A stretch of 64,000 bases of DNA, from the NCBI RefSeq assembly GCF_018603905.1, contig NZ_JAHFZZ010000027.1, positions 1 to 64,000 of the forward strand, given 5' to 3'. Shown one piece after another: positions 15,438 through 24,415 of the stretch. Below the pieces are notes generated by a model, which worked only from the letters and a program-made list of their open reading frames with translations, was not told the DNA's origin and did not search any database. This stretch comes from Nonomuraea sp. NEAU-A123 (GTDB lineage: Bacteria; Actinomycetota; Actinomycetes; Streptosporangiales; Streptosporangiaceae). A program made the position numbers and the translations under genes. Numbering within the stretch: position 1 is the stretch's first letter; the number at the start of each line of letters is the position of its first letter.

Positions 15438-16178
15438 TCAGGGAGCGGTCGTTGGGACCAGGCGGTTGCGGACGAACAGGGCCGCCCCCGCCACCCCCGC
15501 CGGCATCGCGATGACCGCCACGAACGGCACCAGGAACAGCAAGAACACCACCACCCCGAACCCCAAAGCCCCCGCCTTGTTCCCCCGCAACAGCGCGAAC
15601 CGCTCCTTACGCCCCATCCCCCGCCGCTCCAACGCCAGCGTGGTCAGCTCCACCGTCAGAAAGAACCCGGAGACCATAGCCCCCAACACCGGCGCCACCG
15701 TCTGCCCGACCACCGGCACGAACCCCAGAAAGAACAGCGGCACGGTGAAAAGCAGCACATACCCCAACGTCACCAGACTGTCCCGCAGAGACCGGGGCAA
15801 GGTCCGCCACCACGGCTGCTCCACCGCCCCCGGCAGCGGATCCACCGTGGCGGACAACTTCTCGTAGAACGGCTCCCCGATCGCCAGCGTGAGCGCCGTG
15901 AAGGTCAGCACCGCCAGCGCCAACCCGCCGAGGACCAGCGCGATCGCGATCATCGTCCGGAAGAGATCCCGCCACCCCCACGTGTCAGCGAATGGCGTAA
16001 GAAATTCCGCCATATCCGTTGCGTTCGTGCCGAGGAAGATCAGCGTCCCCACGTACACCGCGAAAGCGAGCAGAGCCGGGATCAGCCCGAACAGCCACCA
16101 CCGGCCGTGCTTGGCGACCCAGCCCACACCTTGCAGGAAGAAGCCGACACCCGCCATGAAGTCGCGCACTGATCGCAT
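15438..16178 (-). CDS. EI24 domain (CysZ-like) membrane protein
   Basis: This 246-residue membrane protein opens with MRSVRDFMAGVGFFLQGVGW and has about five hydrophobic segments, including LVTLGYVLLFTVPLFFLGF. The central PFYEKLSATVD stretch is the EI24/CysZ signature. In E. coli CysZ is a sulfate permease; for actinobacterial EI24 proteins the role is not settled. The gene is separated by 10 bases from the Maf gene and is probably co-transcribed with it. Confidence 0.85.
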   Translation of the reverse strand: MRSVRDFMAGVGFFLQGVGWVAKHGRWWLFGLIPALLAFAVYVGTLIFLGTNATDMAEFLTPFADTWGWRDLFRTMIAIALVLGGLALAVLTFTALTLAIGEPFYEKLSATVDPLPGAVEQPWWRTLPRSLRDSLVTLGYVLLFTVPLFFLGFVPVVGQTVAPVLGAMVSGFFLTVELTTLALERRGMGRKERFALLRGNKAGALGFGVVVFLLFLVPFVAVIAMPAGVAGAALFVRNRLVPTTAP

Positions 16179-16188
16179 GCCCGGCAGG

Positions 16189-16770
16189 CTAACGCCAGAA
16201 GGACGTCACCGTGTAGCCCAGTTCGCCGAACAGGTTGCGGAGCAGCGGCAGCGAGATGCCGAGCACGTTGCCGTGGTCGCCCTCGATGCCGTCGACGAAC
16301 CAGCCGCCCCGACCCTCGATGCTGAACGCCCCGGCCAGGCCGAGCGGCTCGCCGGTGTCGGCGTAGGCGGCGATCTCCTCGTCGGACGGCATGCCGAAGT
16401 GGATCACGGTGGTGGACACCTCGGCCACCTGCCGACCGGCGGGTACGTCGATGACGCAGTGGCCGGTCACCAGGCGTCCGGTCCGGCCGCGCATGACCCG
16501 CCAGCGCTCGGCCACCTCCTCGGACGTCGCCGGCTTGCCGTACGGCCTGCCGTCGAGCTCGAGGATCGAGTCGCAGCCGATGACCAGTCCCTCCTCGAGC
16601 CCGCTCGCGACCGCGGACGCCTTGGCCTTGGCGAGCTCGAGGGCGAGCGCCGCGGGCGAGTAGGCGGAGTATGACTCCTCGTCGACACCGCTGACGATCA
16701 CCTTGGGGTCGAGTCCGGCGCTGCGGAGCAGGGCCAGCCGGGCGGGGGACGCTGAGGCCAGGACGATCAC
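16189..16770 (-). CDS. maf: Maf family nucleotide pyrophosphatase
   Basis: The N-terminal signature is LASASPARLALLRSAGL, then VSGVDEESYS, VIGCDSILELDG with the catalytic Asp, and the closing NVLGISLPLLRNLF. Maf proteins hydrolyse non-canonical nucleoside triphosphates (for example dTTP/UTP or m7GTP classes) in the cytoplasm. The 193-residue length is normal. In actinobacteria maf genes commonly lie near acyl-CoA carboxylase genes; that neighbourhood is not seen here. Confidence 0.9.
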   Translation of the reverse strand: MIVLASASPARLALLRSAGLDPKVIVSGVDEESYSAYSPAALALELAKAKASAVASGLEEGLVIGCDSILELDGRPYGKPATSEEVAERWRVMRGRTGRLVTGHCVIDVPAGRQVAEVSTTVIHFGMPSDEEIAAYADTGEPLGLAGAFSIEGRGGWFVDGIEGDHGNVLGISLPLLRNLFGELGYTVTSFWR

Positions 16771-16786
16771 CGCACCAGCTTACCGT

Positions 16787-17329
16787 TCACCGATCGAGGT
16801 TCGGCTGCCCGGGTGTGTCCATGGCGTCGTTGTCGAAGATGGTGGCAAGCAGGTATCTCAGCTCGTCGGGCAGCCCGGCGTCCTCCTGCTTCAGGGCTTC
16901 GGCGACGGCCTCGGTGCCCATTCTCCCGCGGGTCGCCCGTACGGCCAGCAACGACATGATCATGGGCGCGACCAGCGGCAGCAGCCTCATGATCGAGCTG
17001 GAGCCGACCCCTGCCAACCGGGACAGTCCCTCGGCCGCCTGCTCGGTGCCCTGCCCACCGAGCACGTGCCCTAGGATGCTCTGCCCGTCACGCGACAGCG
17101 ACGCCACGTCGCCGTTGAACGGGTCCGCGTCCACATGGTCGTCCAGCGCGCCGCGCAGCGCCTCCGCGCCGTCCAGGTGCGCGGCGTTGCGCGCCAGGCC
17201 GCCCACGATCGTTCCGGACACCAACGTGAGCACGCTGTGGGCCGTGGCGATATCGGTACCGAGCAGCCCGGCGACCTCCTCCAGCCCGGCATCGCCGAGC
17301 TCTGAGAGAAGCTCGTCGTTGAGTGTCAC
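16787..17329 (-). CDS. DUF937 domain protein
   Basis: From GTG 17329 the protein (180 residues) begins VTLNDELLSELGDAGLEEVA and contains the DUF937 features GQSILGHVLGG and SSIMRLLPLVAPMIMSLLA. An open frame extends upstream to 17509, but that part is Arg-rich, overlaps the ftsH 3' end and has no protein character. The start at 17329 leaves a 29-base gap after ftsH. Function unknown; co-transcription with ftsH is likely. Confidence 0.8.
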   Translation of the reverse strand: MTLNDELLSELGDAGLEEVAGLLGTDIATAHSVLTLVSGTIVGGLARNAAHLDGAEALRGALDDHVDADPFNGDVASLSRDGQSILGHVLGGQGTEQAAEGLSRLAGVGSSSIMRLLPLVAPMIMSLLAVRATRGRMGTEAVAEALKQEDAGLPDELRYLLATIFDNDAMDTPGQPNLDR

Positions 17330-17358
17330 ATCGGAGACGTTCCCAGCGTGGCGTCTAG

Positions 17359-19317
17359 CTACGTTCCGGCCTTGTCCAAGGTCCCGGAAAGCCCGGCGGC
17401 GGCGTAGGCGCTGGCCTCGTCGAGCGTCTCGTGCTCCAGCAGGGCGGCGACGATGGCGTCGAGTTTGTCGCGGTTGTCGCCGAGGACGCGCAGGGCGCGT
17501 TCGTAGCACTCGTCGACGATCCGCCGCGCCTCCTCGTCCACGGTGGCGAGCATGGCGGGCGATGCCTGCGGGGGCTGGCCGTCGTTGGGCAGGATGGTCA
17601 GCGGTCCGACCTTCTCCGACATGCCCCAGCGCCCGACCATGCCGCGGGCGATCATCGTGACCTGCTCCAGGTCGTTCTCGGCGCCGGTGGTGATGACGCC
17701 GAACACGACCTGCTCGGCCGCCATGCCGCCGAGCGCGCCGGTGATGCGCCCGCGCAGATACTGCTCGTCGTACGCGTAACGGTCGGAGTCGGGCGTGGAC
17801 AGCGTGACGCCGAGCGCCCGCCCGCGCGGGATGATCGAGATCTTCCTGACCGGGTCGGCGCCCGGCTGCAGCATGCCCAGCAGCGCGTGGCCGGCCTCGT
17901 GGAAGGCGGTCCTGGTGCGCTCCTCCTCCGGCATCACGATGCTGCGCGCCGCGCCGAGCTGCAGCTTCTCCAGCGCGTCGGCGAAGTCGGCGATGCCGAC
18001 CTTCTCCTTGCCGCGCTTGGCGGCGAGCAGCGCGGCCTCGTTGACGAGGTTCGCCAGGTCGGCGCCGGTCATGCCGGGCGTGGTCTTGGCGATCTGGTCG
18101 AGGCTGACCTCGCCGTCGAGCGGCACGCTCCTGCTGTGTACGGCCAGGATCGCGGTACGGCCGGCGGCGTCGGGCAGCCCTACCTGGACCGTGCGGTCGA
18201 ATCGGCCCGGCCGCAGCAGGGCCTGGTCGAGGATCTCGGGCCGGTTCGTGGCCCCGATGACGATGACGCCCTCGACTCCGGAGAAGCCGTCCATCTCGGT
18301 GAGGATCTGGTTGAGCGTCTGCTCACGCTCGTCGTGCCCGCCGATGCCACCGGCGCCGCCCCTGGACCGGCCGACGGCGTCGATCTCGTCGATGAACACG
18401 ATCGAGGGGGCGACCTTGCGCGCCTCCTCGAACAGGTCGCGCACCCGTGACGCGCCCACGCCGACGATCATCTCGATGAACTCCGACGCGCTGGCCGAGA
18501 AGAACGGCACGTTCGCCTCACCGGCCACGGCGCGGGCCAGCAGCGTCTTGCCGGTGCCGGGAGGGCCAGCGAGGAGGACGCCCTTGGGCAGCTTGGCGCC
18601 GAGCCTGCGGTATTTGTCGGGGTCCTTCAGGTAGTCGACGATCTCGACGAGCTCGTTCTCGACCTCGTCGATGCCCGCCACATCCTCGAACGTGGCCCGC
18701 ACCTGGCCCGCCTCGACCGGTTTGGCCGCCTTGGACTTGCCGAGGCCGCCCAGCCCGCCGCCGCCCATCATGCTGGCGCCGCGGCGCATGATCCAGATCC
18801 AGAGCCCGGCCAGCAGCAGCACGGGGAGCAGGGAGAGCAGCAGGTTGACGAAGAAACCGCGCCCGCCGTTGATCGGGTCGGCCTTGATGTTGACCCCGGA
18901 GCTCTCCAACTGCTGGTAGAGCTGGTCGTTGTTGGCGAAGGCGGGGATCTCGGTCTTGAACTTCGTGTACGACTTGTTGCCGCTGTCGGGGTCCTTGGCC
19001 GCGGCCCGCAGATCGCCCTCGACCGAGAGGCCGGTCGCGTAGATGTCCTTGACGTTCTTCGACGTCACCTGCTTGGTGAACTCGGTGTAGGACACGGTCT
19101 CGACAGAGCCGGTGTCGAAGAAGGACGAGACCAGGAAGAACGCCGCGTAGACGACGAGCAGCGTGATGACGAAGCGCCACCAGTTGATCTTCGGGCGACC
19201 GCCGTTCGAGCCGGGTAGCCCTTCCGCCCGCCAGGGCGGCTTGGGCTTCTCCCTGTCAGGCGCCTGCGGCTTACCCGAGCGCTTGTCAGGTGCCTGTGGC
19301 TGACCTGAACGTTCCAC
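17359..19317 (-). CDS. ftsH: FtsH-family ATP-dependent zinc metalloprotease
   Basis: A 652-residue protein starting at GTG after GGGGAG. The cytoplasmic N-tail has a Pro-rich repeat (QPQAPDKRSGKPQAPD). Membrane helices lie at about 46-65 and 156-178 with an extracytoplasmic domain between them. The AAA module has Walker A GPPGTGKT (251-258), Walker B VFIDEID (307-313) and RPGRFDR. The protease site is HEAGH (473-477). FtsH forms hexamers that extract and degrade membrane proteins. The context lacks tilS, hpt or folE, so this is probably a paralogue rather than the housekeeping copy; that is inference. Confidence 0.95.
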   Translation of the reverse strand: MERSGQPQAPDKRSGKPQAPDREKPKPPWRAEGLPGSNGGRPKINWWRFVITLLVVYAAFFLVSSFFDTGSVETVSYTEFTKQVTSKNVKDIYATGLSVEGDLRAAAKDPDSGNKSYTKFKTEIPAFANNDQLYQQLESSGVNIKADPINGGRGFFVNLLLSLLPVLLLAGLWIWIMRRGASMMGGGGLGGLGKSKAAKPVEAGQVRATFEDVAGIDEVENELVEIVDYLKDPDKYRRLGAKLPKGVLLAGPPGTGKTLLARAVAGEANVPFFSASASEFIEMIVGVGASRVRDLFEEARKVAPSIVFIDEIDAVGRSRGGAGGIGGHDEREQTLNQILTEMDGFSGVEGVIVIGATNRPEILDQALLRPGRFDRTVQVGLPDAAGRTAILAVHSRSVPLDGEVSLDQIAKTTPGMTGADLANLVNEAALLAAKRGKEKVGIADFADALEKLQLGAARSIVMPEEERTRTAFHEAGHALLGMLQPGADPVRKISIIPRGRALGVTLSTPDSDRYAYDEQYLRGRITGALGGMAAEQVVFGVITTGAENDLEQVTMIARGMVGRWGMSEKVGPLTILPNDGQPPQASPAMLATVDEEARRIVDECYERALRVLGDNRDKLDAIVAALLEHETLDEASAYAAAGLSGTLDKAGT

Positions 19318-19352
19318 GGCGTCACTCCCCCATATCGCCGCACCATGATCTT

Positions 19353-20252
19353 CTAGCCTAGAACACGCACCCCGGAAACCACGCGCGTGATGTCACGCCA
19401 CCTGTTCCGCTGTGAGTCCGGCACTGTCACGAACGCCAGCCCCGGCTTGGCCATTCCCCCGTCGAGCACGACCACGGCCGCCCGGGAGACGTGCTTGCCG
19501 TACCGCACCTGATAGACGAGCAGCCAGCCGCCGCCCTTGGCCCGCTGGGAGGCCAGCCAGCGGATCCGCGCGCCCTTGGGGTGGTGGTTGAGCGTCCAGC
19601 GGGCGGCGAGCAGCGCGGTGTCGCGCACCGACTTCTGCGCCTCGATCGGGAGCGGGCAGGTGACGAGCATGCCCCGCTGGTTCGAGCCACGCCGCAGCGG
19701 GAGCACCTGCTTGCTGGTGAACGGCGCCGCCCGGTGTGCCTTCCACGGCTTGGCGAGCCTGGGTACGGCCAGTCCGGTGCGCCGGTCCTGGAACACCCGC
19801 TTGCCGGGCTTGGCCATCGCCACCCGCCCGGGCTTCTTCGGCAGCTTGGGGAGCCTGGGGTCGGCGTACAGGGCCTCCATGGCCGTGTACCCGGGCGCCA
19901 GCGACGAGCCGGGAGAGGGCGTCGTCCGGGGAGCGGGCACCGCGGTCGCGGAATCAGCCGTCGAAGGCGACGCCGACGGCTCGGCCGAGGCGGAAGGGGC
20001 GGGTCCGGACGAGGCCGGCACGGTCGATGGCGCGGCAACCGGCCGTGCGGCGACCTCGTCCGGCCGCGGCGGGAGCAGCATGACCAGCGTGACAGCGACG
20101 ACCGCCACCGCGGTCGCCACTGCGAGCCCCCGGTATACATCCCGCATCCGCATATCGCCGATGCGAGAGCGCCTGGGCGGAGAAACAGGGGTTCCCGGTC
20201 TGGCAGCAGTTCTCACACGGGAACCTTCGGTCCCATCATCCCCATCGAGCAC
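19353..20252 (-). CDS. membrane-anchored secreted protein with Ala/Ser/Pro linker
   Basis: The 299-residue protein has a short cytoplasmic start, one membrane helix (about 45-62, GLAVATAVAVVAVTLVMLL), a low-complexity Ala/Ser/Pro linker (65-118), then a folded outer domain of about 170 residues rich in Lys/Arg (LPKLPKKPGRVAMAKPGKRV, later WLLVYQVRYGKHVSRAAVV). I do not recognise the domain. The gene lies 35 bases upstream of ftsH on the same strand, so the pair could be an operon. It may start later, at the internal Met near residue 34. Confidence 0.65.
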   Translation of the reverse strand: MLDGDDGTEGSRVRTAARPGTPVSPPRRSRIGDMRMRDVYRGLAVATAVAVVAVTLVMLLPPRPDEVAARPVAAPSTVPASSGPAPSASAEPSASPSTADSATAVPAPRTTPSPGSSLAPGYTAMEALYADPRLPKLPKKPGRVAMAKPGKRVFQDRRTGLAVPRLAKPWKAHRAAPFTSKQVLPLRRGSNQRGMLVTCPLPIEAQKSVRDTALLAARWTLNHHPKGARIRWLASQRAKGGGWLLVYQVRYGKHVSRAAVVVLDGGMAKPGLAFVTVPDSQRNRWRDITRVVSGVRVLG

Positions 20253-20288
20253 GATCGGGAGCGTACGACAAATCCCAGCATTCCGCTT

Positions 20289-21284
20289 ATGAAGCTACCG
20301 AAGTGTCATCATGGCTTCGTGGAACAGGTGGAGCTCCGATTTGACCCGGCCTCGCGGGCCTCCGAAACGCACACGAACCTCTCCGCATTACGGCACGACG
20401 GCACCGGCCTGTGGGTGGCCGGAGACGAGACCGCCACCATCGAACATCTGGCCTGGTCAGGGACGCGCTACGCGGGCCAGCGCACCTTCCGCCTGGCCGA
20501 CTACGTACCGCTCCCCGCGGGCCCCGAGGACGAGGCGGACATCGAGGGCCTGGCCAGGGCCGACGGCCACCTGTGGGCCGTCGGCTCACACAGCCTCAAG
20601 CGCCGCCGCGTCAAGTCGAAGGACCCGGCCAAGGCCGCCAAACGGCTGGCGACCGTGATCCGCGAGGAGAACCGCTTCATCCTGGTACGCCTGCCGCTGG
20701 ACCCCGCCACCAACGCCCCGCTGCCGGGAGCGATCCTGTCGGGCCGGCAGAACCTGGCCGCCCACCTGGAAGACGACCCGCATCTCGCGCCGTTCCTCGC
20801 GCTGCCGGGCAAGGACAACGGCCTCGACATCGAGGGCATCGCGGTGCTGGACGAGCGGGTCTACCTGGGCCTGCGCGGCCCGGTGCTGCGCGGCTGGGCG
20901 GTGGTCCTGGAGATCAGGCCGGTCGAGAGCGAGCCCGGCAGGCTGCGGCTGAGCGAGCCGTACCGCAAGCACTTCCTGGACCTGGGCGGGCTGGGCGTGC
21001 GGGACCTGTGCCCGTACGGCCGCGACGTGCTGCTGCTCGCCGGGCCGACCATGGACCTCGACGGGCCGGTACGCGTGGTGCGCTGGCGGGTCTACCGGGC
21101 CGGCGACGTGGTCCCGGCGGAGGAGCTGGAGACGGTCGCCGAGCTGCCGTACGGCATCGGCTGCGACCATCCCGAGGGGCTGGCCCTGCTGCCGGACGGC
21201 AGACTGATGATCGTCTACGACAGCCCGTCGCCCGCGCGGATCACCCCGGCGGGCGGCGTCCTGGCCGACGTGATCACGATCTAG
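20289..21284 (+). CDS. DUF3616 domain protein
   Basis: The protein has repeated beta-propeller-like stretches: LSALRHDGTGLWVAGDETAT, DIEGLARADGHLWAVGSHS, NGLDIEGIAVLDERVYLGLR and HPEGLALLPDGRLMIVYDSP, which fit DUF3616. Length 331. The start is uncertain: ATG 20289 has no clear ribosome site and GTG 20319 (VEQVELRFDP) is an alternative. A long open frame upstream is not coding. Converges with the PTH2-like gene, overlapping by 11 bases at the stops. Function unknown. Confidence 0.75.
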   Translation: MKLPKCHHGFVEQVELRFDPASRASETHTNLSALRHDGTGLWVAGDETATIEHLAWSGTRYAGQRTFRLADYVPLPAGPEDEADIEGLARADGHLWAVGSHSLKRRRVKSKDPAKAAKRLATVIREENRFILVRLPLDPATNAPLPGAILSGRQNLAAHLEDDPHLAPFLALPGKDNGLDIEGIAVLDERVYLGLRGPVLRGWAVVLEIRPVESEPGRLRLSEPYRKHFLDLGGLGVRDLCPYGRDVLLLAGPTMDLDGPVRVVRWRVYRAGDVVPAEELETVAELPYGIGCDHPEGLALLPDGRLMIVYDSPSPARITPAGGVLADVITI

Positions 21285-21933
21285 CGACCCGCCCGTACAG
21301 CCACGGCGCGTCGGCGACGAACGTACACGAACCCGGCTCGATCTCGGTGAACCCGGCGTCGCGCACCACAGGCAGCCCCGCCGCCACCTTCGACGCGAAG
21401 TCGGCCGCCGCCGCGGTGCGCACGGCCACGCCCAGCCCGGCCGCCCGCCAGGCGGCACGCTCGGCCTGGTCGCTGGCCCACCAGGCGAGCTGGGCGGCGT
21501 GCCCGGCCTGGGCCATGGCCTTGCCCGCCGACATGGCGAGCCCGGGGTTGGCCCACAGGACCGGCGGCTCCGCGGGCGTGAGTTCGCCGCTGTCGGTCAG
21601 CTCGGTGCCCGAAACCTGCAGCCTGGCGAGGTCTCTCGGCCAGTCGTCGAGCGGCACGGGCGGGTGCACGCGCACCTCGGCCGTGCGGTGCTCGATGGTA
21701 CGGCCGGGCAGCGCGAGCGCCCTGCGCCACTCGGCGCCCCTGGCCCTGCGCACGACCTTGCGGATCTTGCCGGTGGACTGCCAGGCATGCAGCTCCTCGC
21801 CCCACTCGCCGGGGTCGTCGAGCAGGCTCAGCACCGCCATCGCGGCCGCCTCCAGCGCGTCGGTACGCTCGGGCGGCGTCGCTCTCTCGATCCTGACCAC
21901 CAGCGGCAGGACCATCAGTTCAGACTCGTTCAT
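21274..21933 (-). CDS. PTH2-like (peptidyl-tRNA hydrolase superfamily) protein
   Basis: The 219-residue protein carries a C-terminal region resembling PTH2: MSAGKAMAQAGHAAQLAWW near 135-153 and VVRDAGFTEIEPGSCTFVA near the end. The N-terminal half is an extra domain absent from archaeal PTH2. Such proteins are common in actinobacteria and annotated as peptidyl-tRNA hydrolase, although canonical bacterial Pth is usually present too, so activity is unproven. The start overlaps the end of the MFS gene by four bases, giving coupled translation. Confidence 0.75.
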   Translation of the reverse strand: MNESELMVLPLVVRIERATPPERTDALEAAAMAVLSLLDDPGEWGEELHAWQSTGKIRKVVRRARGAEWRRALALPGRTIEHRTAEVRVHPPVPLDDWPRDLARLQVSGTELTDSGELTPAEPPVLWANPGLAMSAGKAMAQAGHAAQLAWWASDQAERAAWRAAGLGVAVRTAAAADFASKVAAGLPVVRDAGFTEIEPGSCTFVADAPWLYGRVARS

Positions 21934-23192
21934 CGCCCTTTAGCATGCCCGATCGCCAGGGACATGCCGGCGGCCAGGAGGCAGAGCGCGCCCGAGGCGT
22001 ACCAGGCCAGGTCGTAAGCGCCCAGGTGGTCGCGGGTGAGCCCGGCGCCCACGGCGGCGAACGCGGCGCCGATCTGGTGCGAGCCGAACACCCAGCCGAA
22101 CACCACCGCCCCGTCCGCCCCGTAGATCCGGCGGCACAGCGCCACGGTCGGCGGCACGGTCGCCACCCAGTCCAGCCCGTAGAACACGATGAAGATCAGC
22201 ATGCTGGGCTCGGCGGTCGCCGCGAACAGGCCAGGCAGCACCATCAGCGACAGGCCGCGCAGCCCGTAGTAGACACCGAGCAGGATCTTCGGGTTCACCT
22301 TGTCGCTGAGCCAGCCGGAGGCGATCGTGCCCGCGACGTCGAAGATCCCGATGACCGCGAGCAGTCCCGCCGCGACCGGCTCGGCCATGCCATGGTCGTG
22401 CGCGGCGGGGATGAAGTGGGTGCCGACCAGGCCGTTCGTGCTGGCTCCGCAGATGGCGAAGCCGCCCGCCAGGAACCAGAACGCCCGGGTCCGCGCCGCC
22501 GACCTGAGCACCGTGATCGCTCTCACGGCCGCGTTCACCCGGACGGGCGGAGTACGGACCGTGCCGGGCTCCGCCCCCAGCGCCGTGGTGCCCACGTCCT
22601 CCGGATGGTCGCGCAGCAGCCACCACACGAACGGCACCACGGCCAGCGCGGCCCCCGCCACGGTCAGCGAGGCCACCCGCCAGCCCGGCCCTTCGGCCAA
22701 CTGGGCGAGCAGCGGCAGGAAGATCAGCTGCCCGGTGGCGCCCGCCGCGGTGAGCACGCCGGTGACGAGCCCGCGGTGCCTGACGAACCAGCGGTCGGTC
22801 ACCGTCGCCACGAACACCAGCGCCATGGAACCCGTGCCGAGCCCGACGAACACGCCCCAGAACAGCAGCAACTGCCAGCTCGCCGTCATCAGCACCGTGA
22901 GCCCGCTGCCGGCGGCCACCAGCAGCAGCGCGAGGGCCACCACCCGGCGCATCCCGAACCGGTCCATCAGCGCGGCCGCGAAGGGCGCGGTCAGCCCGTA
23001 GAGCACCAGGTTCACCGACACCGCGAGCGAGATCGTGCCCTTGGTCCAGCCGAACTCCTCCTGGAGCGGGGTGATCAGCACGCCGGGGGTGGCGCGGAAC
23101 CCGGCGGCGCCGAGGATGGCCACGAACGCGACGGCCGCGACGAACCAGGCCCGATGCAGCCGCCTGGTACGGGTGGTGGTGCTTATGGTCAT
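21930..23192 (-). CDS. MFS transporter, monocarboxylate/OFA-like
   Basis: Twelve hydrophobic segments in 420 residues. The N-terminal repeat includes GFRATPGVLITPLQEEFGWT and the loop after helix 2 AALMDRFGMRRVVALALLL, as in the MCT/OFA branch. The central loop is hydrophilic (LGAEPGTVRTPPVRVNA). The protein is a proton-coupled carrier in the cytoplasmic membrane; members carry small organic acids or drugs. It is divergent from the GlxA-type regulator at 23264, which may control it. Confidence 0.85.
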   Translation of the reverse strand: MTISTTTRTRRLHRAWFVAAVAFVAILGAAGFRATPGVLITPLQEEFGWTKGTISLAVSVNLVLYGLTAPFAAALMDRFGMRRVVALALLLVAAGSGLTVLMTASWQLLLFWGVFVGLGTGSMALVFVATVTDRWFVRHRGLVTGVLTAAGATGQLIFLPLLAQLAEGPGWRVASLTVAGAALAVVPFVWWLLRDHPEDVGTTALGAEPGTVRTPPVRVNAAVRAITVLRSAARTRAFWFLAGGFAICGASTNGLVGTHFIPAAHDHGMAEPVAAGLLAVIGIFDVAGTIASGWLSDKVNPKILLGVYYGLRGLSLMVLPGLFAATAEPSMLIFIVFYGLDWVATVPPTVALCRRIYGADGAVVFGWVFGSHQIGAAFAAVGAGLTRDHLGAYDLAWYASGALCLLAAGMSLAIGHAKGR

Positions 23193-23263
23193 CCACTAAT
23201 CCTGATTTATCTGCTCTTGGTGCCGCGAGTGGCCGGAAAGCCAATATATGCAAGAATCCGGCC

Positions 23264-24211
23264 ATGACCCAGCGCGTCGCGGTCCTCGTCCTGAACCACT
23301 TCGCCCCGCTCGACCTGGGCGTCCCCGGTCAGGTCTTCTGGTCGGCGGAGTCACCGGCGGGCGAGAAGCTCTACGAGGTCGTCACCTGCTCCCCCGGCCG
23401 CGAGCCGGTCCGCTGCTCGGCCGGATACAGCGTCCTGCCCGACCACGACCTGGACGTCCTGGACACGGCCGACACGGTTCTGGTCCCCGGCATCCACGCG
23501 GGACGCGCGATGAAGGACGGCACGATCCCGCCCCACCTGCGCGACGCGTTGCACGGCCACGAGCGGATCATGTCGATCTGCACGGGCGCGTTCGTCCTGG
23601 CCGCGGCGGGCCTGCTGGACGGCCGCCCCGCCACCACGCACTGGCGCGAGGCCGAGCACTTCGCCGAGCTGTTCCCCCGGGTCAAGCTGGACCCCTCGGT
23701 CCTGTTCATCGACGACGGCGACGTCCTCACCTCGGCGGGCGTGGCGGCCGGCCTGGACCTCTGCCTCCACGTGATCAGGCGCGACCACGGCACCGAGGTG
23801 GCCAACCGGGCCGCCCGCCGCTGCGTCATGCCTCCCTGGCGGGAGGGCGGCCAGGCCCAGTACATCGACCGCCCCTTCCCCGGCCCGACGGGCACCAGTA
23901 CGGCGCCGACCCGCACGTGGATGCTCGCCCACCTGGACCAGCCGCTCGACCTGGACGCGCTGGCCGAGCACGCGAGGATGAGCGTCCGCACCTTCACCAG
24001 ACGCTTCCGCGAGGAGACCGGCATGAGCCCGTCGCGATGGCTGACCAAACAACGCGTCGACCACGCCAGGCACCTCTTGGAGACCACGGACGCGGGCGTG
24101 GAGGAAGTGGCCCGCAGAGCCGGTTTCACCACCACGGTCTCGCTCCGGCAGCACCTCCACGCGGCGGTCGGGGTCGCCCCGCTGACCTATCGGCACACCT
24201 TCCGGCGCTAG
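23264..24211 (+). CDS. GlxA-type regulator: DJ-1/PfpI domain plus AraC HTH
   Basis: N-terminal DJ-1/PfpI-like domain (about 5-180) with VTCSPGREPVR and the nucleophile-elbow region MSICTGAFVLAAAGLLDGRP. C-terminal AraC-type double HTH (about 215-310): MSVRTFTRRFREETGMSPSR and VEEVARRAGFTTTVSLRQHL. Length of 315 is typical of GlxA-family regulators. It shares a 71-base divergent region with the MFS gene and is a plausible regulator of it. A second member of this family lies at 51.5 kb. Confidence 0.9.
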   Translation: MTQRVAVLVLNHFAPLDLGVPGQVFWSAESPAGEKLYEVVTCSPGREPVRCSAGYSVLPDHDLDVLDTADTVLVPGIHAGRAMKDGTIPPHLRDALHGHERIMSICTGAFVLAAAGLLDGRPATTHWREAEHFAELFPRVKLDPSVLFIDDGDVLTSAGVAAGLDLCLHVIRRDHGTEVANRAARRCVMPPWREGGQAQYIDRPFPGPTGTSTAPTRTWMLAHLDQPLDLDALAEHARMSVRTFTRRFREETGMSPSRWLTKQRVDHARHLLETTDAGVEEVARRAGFTTTVSLRQHLHAAVGVAPLTYRHTFRR

Positions 24212-24271
24212 GGAAGCCACGGCTCCGCGCTGGGGAAGCCATGGTCAAGTGGACGCACGTAACGGCGCCCG

Positions 24272-24396
24272 GCCACGTGCGGGTTCAGCGGCCGTTTTCC
24301 TGGAGGCCCTCAGCCACGTGCGGTGGGGGGCGGTGGGGGCGGCTGTGCCGTAATGGAGGCAAAAGGTGCTCTGAAGGAGGCCTCGGCCACGTGCGG
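24272..24396. repeat. three interspersed copies of GCCACGTGCGG
   Basis: Identical 11-base copies occur at 24272-24282, 24313-24323 and 24386-24396. The last two are each preceded by a similar GGAGGCC-type stretch. They fill the 204-base gap between the convergent GlxA-type and aldolase genes. No hairpin terminator is evident; the repeats look like local duplications. Confidence 0.7.
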
Positions 24397-24415
24397 CGAG
24401 TGGGGGCGGCCCGGA

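Noticed and set aside
19491..20288. N-terminal extension of the DUF3616 protein
   Set aside because: Complement of the anchored secreted protein gene; low-complexity Arg/Gly sequence.
24272..24396. Possible CRISPR-like or iteron array
   Set aside because: Repeats are only 11 bases with irregular spacing; no replication or cas gene adjacent.
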